Assembly (NCBI RefSeq): GCF_001895925.1
Contig: NZ_MPPI01000004.1
Coordinates: forward strand, 145,343-209,342
Reading direction: 5' to 3'
DNA: 64,000 nt
From: Phormidesmis priestleyi ULC007
GTDB lineage: Bacteria; Cyanobacteriota; Cyanobacteriia; Leptolyngbyales; Leptolyngbyaceae
Below are positions 61,522 to 64,000 of this stretch, in pieces (within the stretch, counting starts at the first letter, position 1; each line of letters begins with the position of its first letter). The translations under genes were made by a program, and so were the position numbers. The notes under the pieces are model-generated. The model worked only from the letters and a program-made list of their open reading frames with translations, had not been told where the DNA came from and searched no databases.

Positions 61522-64000
61522 TAGTTCGCTCAAATCGACTGCACCCAATGTTTTGAGGGTGGCTTTTTGCGCGTCGGTTGAGCCAGTCATGCCTGTAATA
61601 TTCATGCCCTCATAAGGTCGCGGATTTCGCACCACTTTTAAACACACCCCGGTGTTCGCATCCCAAAGGCGCATGGTTTCGTCTTCGCTGCCACTGGCGA
61701 TCGTGGTGCCATCGCTGCTGCAAGCCACTGACCAGATGCGATCGCGGTGCCCTTGCAAGACATGCTCACAAGCTCCAGTGTTGGTATTCCAGAATTTAAG
61801 CGTGTGATCTAACCCACCACTGATGATCGTGTTTTCATCTGCGCTGAAGATGGCAGACTTGACGCAATCTCGATCGTGTAGCGTTTGCAAACATTCTCCA
61901 GTCTGTAAACTCCAGCGTTTAACGGTGTGATCGTCACTGCTGCTGAGTAGCGTTTGCTGATCGCGGCTGAAGGTGACTGAGCAGACGCGCCCCGTGTGTC
62001 CTTTTAAGGGCGTGAGCAGTTGATCAGTGAGAGGGTTCCAAGGCTGAATGTGGTGATCTTCAAGTCCGATCGCGACCCATTCTCCATCAGGGCTGAAGGC
62101 AATTGACCAGATGCGGCTTTGAGTGTTTAAGACGCGCAGACAGTCCCCGGTCGCGATGTCCCACAGCCGAATGGTTTGATCAAAGCCAGAACTCACAAGC
62201 TGTTGACCGTCAGGGCTAAATGCGACTGACCACACCCAGTTAGTATGTCCGCGCATGGTTTTTAGACACTGCCCCGTTTGCCGATCCCACAGGCGGATGG
62301 TTTGGTCAAAACTGCCGCTCGCTAGGGTTTGACCATCGGGGCTAAATGCGACTGACCACACCCAGTTAGTATGTCCGTGCATGGTTTTTAGACACTGCCC
62401 CGATCGATCCCACAGTTTGAGGGTGTGATCGGCGCTGGTGCTGGCGATCGTTTGGCTGTCAGGGCTAAAGGCGACCGATAACACAAAATTGGTGTAACCC
62501 TGAAAGGTTTTGAAGCATTCACCCGTGGGGCAGTTCCACAACCGCACCGATTGATCCGCGCTGCCGCTGGCTAACATCTGACCGTTGGGGCTAAATGCTA
62601 CCGAGCGCACGGGTTCCGTGTGTCCCTGTAAGGTTTTTAAGCACTGTCCGGTTTGCCAATCCCACAGTTTGAGGGTGCGATCGAAGCTGCTGCTGGCCAC
62701 CCTCTGACCATCGGGGCTAAAACTGACGCAGCGAATCTCGTTGGTGTGTCCGGTTAAGGTGTTCAAACAGCGCTCTGTCTCCAGATCCCACAGCTTAACA
62801 GTGTGGTCATAACTGCCACTCACCACCGTCTGACCATCGGGGCTAAAGTCCACACCGCGCACTCCGCTCGTGTGTCCGGTTAATGTTTTGAGACAGTCTC
62901 CGGTTTGAATATTCCACAGTTTGAGGGTGCGATCGTCACTGCCGCTAATCAAGGTTTGACCATCGGGGCTGAACGCGATCGAGCAAACCCAGTGCTGATG
63001 TCCATTTAAAATTCGTAGACATTTCCCAGTCTGAAGATCCCATAAACGGATGGTGCGATCAACGCTGCTACTGGCTACCATTTGACCGATCGGACTAAAT
63101 GCCACCGAGACGAGCCAATCGCTGTGCCCTTCAAAGGTTTGTAAACATGCCCCCGTTTTCACTTCCCACAGTTTGACGGTTTTATCGGTACTGCTGCTCA
63201 CCAGGGTTTGACCATCGGGACTGAATGCGATCGAGCAGACCCAATGCTGATGTCCCTGACAAGTGAGCAGTTTTAACCGATGGCGAAGCAAGGTGCCGTC
63301 ACGATCGCACAGTTGCCACAGATGAATGTCTCCTGCCGTATCGCTTGCCGCCAGCACACTGCCATCAGGGCTAAACGCCACCGACCAGACATTTCCTAGC
63401 GTCTCAGAAAAGACCGATTTGCTTAGATCAGCATGACTGAAGTTGACCTGATGCAAAGTTGCCCCTTGCAGGTGAGCTTGCCACACGGCCAGATTAGAAA
63501 AGTCGTAGTCGGTTAGATCTACATTAAGTTGCCGCAGCAAATTGATCACATTTCCGGCACCATACCCGGTTGCACAATCAACCTGTTTTTGAAGGGTGAA
63601 CAGCACTTGCTTGAGCTTTTTTTCGATCTCCGATTTGCAATGCGTCGGTGCCATTAAGCGATCGAGCAAGGGTTGCACAATCATCCGAATCTGGCTCTCG
63701 CGCACTTGATCTTCGACATCGGCTTTCATCAGCGCATGACTCGTCAATAAATGCAAATCTTGCGTGGTGATTTCTTGATGCACCTGGTCAATCAACTTTT
63801 CAGCGACATACTCCATGACGACAGGTTGCAGGGTGAAGCTTGCGCCGTGTTTTTCGATCAGAGGTCTGCGGGCTAGAGATGCAAGCGCTTCCATGAGATG
63901 GCGCTTTTGCACCGTGGGCACCAAATCTGCGGCAAAGTCGGCTAGCGAGGCACCTTCTCGGTTAATTGCTAACCAATACATGATTTGTTTTTCTAGATCA
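61519..64000 (-). CDS. WD40-repeat protein of the NB-ARC/STAND type, 5' partial
   Basis: The frame is open to the window edge. The visible part starts with a winged-helix-like stretch (MYWLAINREGASLADFAADLV), then a helical region, a short pentapeptide-like segment (DFSNLAVWQAHLQGATLHQVNFSHADL), and 14 WD repeats of about 42 residues (GHQHWVCSIAFSPDGQTLVS and similar, ending W), enough for two seven-bladed propellers. The tail ends GAVDLSEL. Proteins of this type in filamentous cyanobacteria carry an N-terminal NB-ARC ATPase, here beyond the window. Role unknown: scaffolding, signalling or STAND-type defence are possible. Its stop codon is supplied by the MITE. Confidence 0.88.
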   Translation of the reverse strand, partial: DLEKQIMYWLAINREGASLADFAADLVPTVQKRHLMEALASLARRPLIEKHGASFTLQPVVMEYVAEKLIDQVHQEITTQDLHLLTSHALMKADVEDQVRESQIRMIVQPLLDRLMAPTHCKSEIEKKLKQVLFTLQKQVDCATGYGAGNVINLLRQLNVDLTDYDFSNLAVWQAHLQGATLHQVNFSHADLSKSVFSETLGNVWSVAFSPDGSVLAASDTAGDIHLWQLCDRDGTLLRHRLKLLTCQGHQHWVCSIAFSPDGQTLVSSSTDKTVKLWEVKTGACLQTFEGHSDWLVSVAFSPIGQMVASSSVDRTIRLWDLQTGKCLRILNGHQHWVCSIAFSPDGQTLISGSDDRTLKLWNIQTGDCLKTLTGHTSGVRGVDFSPDGQTVVSGSYDHTVKLWDLETERCLNTLTGHTNEIRCVSFSPDGQRVASSSFDRTLKLWDWQTGQCLKTLQGHTEPVRSVAFSPNGQMLASGSADQSVRLWNCPTGECFKTFQGYTNFVLSVAFSPDSQTIASTSADHTLKLWDRSGQCLKTMHGHTNWVWSVAFSPDGQTLASGSFDQTIRLWDRQTGQCLKTMRGHTNWVWSVAFSPDGQQLVSSGFDQTIRLWDIATGDCLRVLNTQSRIWSIAFSPDGEWVAIGLEDHHIQPWNPLTDQLLTPLKGHTGRVCSVTFSRDQQTLLSSSDDHTVKRWSLQTGECLQTLHDRDCVKSAIFSADENTIISGGLDHTLKFWNTNTGACEHVLQGHRDRIWSVACSSDGTTIASGSEDETMRLWDANTGVCLKVVRNPRPYEGMNITGMTGSTDAQKATLKTLGAVDLSEL

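Overview
The window comes from a cyanobacterium, most likely a filamentous Leptolyngbya/Oscillatoriales-type one, although I cannot name the species. Evidence: the HIP1 octamer GCGATCGC and CGATCG cores are everywhere, including inside spacers and terminators; there is a PixJ/PilJ-type receptor with a phytochrome-like GAF domain, an NblB-type HEAT protein, AcnB, a PEP-CTERM protein, TxlA and a Cmr-type CRISPR system whose repeat resembles the Synechocystis CRISPR3 repeat. No tRNA or rRNA gene was found.

Layout. 1-7140: 3' part of a pil/pix chemotaxis operon (response regulator, CheW, receptor, CheA hybrid kinase). 7390-9470: birA-bioA. 9500-31500: mostly housekeeping or lineage genes (PEP-CTERM protein, txlA, TIR-like protein, mltA, Na+/H+ antiporter, decayed vapBC, acnB, lepB, degenerate dihydroorotase, tandem phosphatase, CPBP protease, DoxX), then a tightly overlapping operon of acyl-CoA dehydrogenase, PIG-L deacetylase, NodS-like methyltransferase and glycosyltransferase. 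31700-39600: an HTH-Clp_N fusion regulator, HAD phosphatase, ilvD, a C1A protease module with a chagasin-type inhibitor, CBS protein, nblB and rof.

40105-58670 is the main accessory region: a WYL regulator divergent from a type III-B CRISPR operon (HD-less cas10, cmr3 broken by a +1 frameshift at CTT-TAG, cmr4, cmr5, a long double RAMP protein, two different CARF-HEPN nucleases), then cas1, cas2 and a leader-proximal array of 91 repeats of 36 bp with a degenerate 92nd. No cas6 and no separate cmr1 are present. A 174-bp inverted-repeat element sits inside repeat 56 with a 9-bp target duplication. 59055-64000: a GNAT gene split by an 88-bp TA-flanked MITE, moaA, and a 14-blade WD40/NB-ARC-type protein running off the end.

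The window is rich in small non-autonomous elements with terminal inverted repeats. At least four kinds can be defined here: a CCCCCTAAATCCCCC family with 8-10-bp target duplications, an 88-bp TAGCAATCCT family using TA targets, the GGGTGCGACC element in the array, and a CTTACGCA palindrome. Several sit exactly at gene ends or inside genes.
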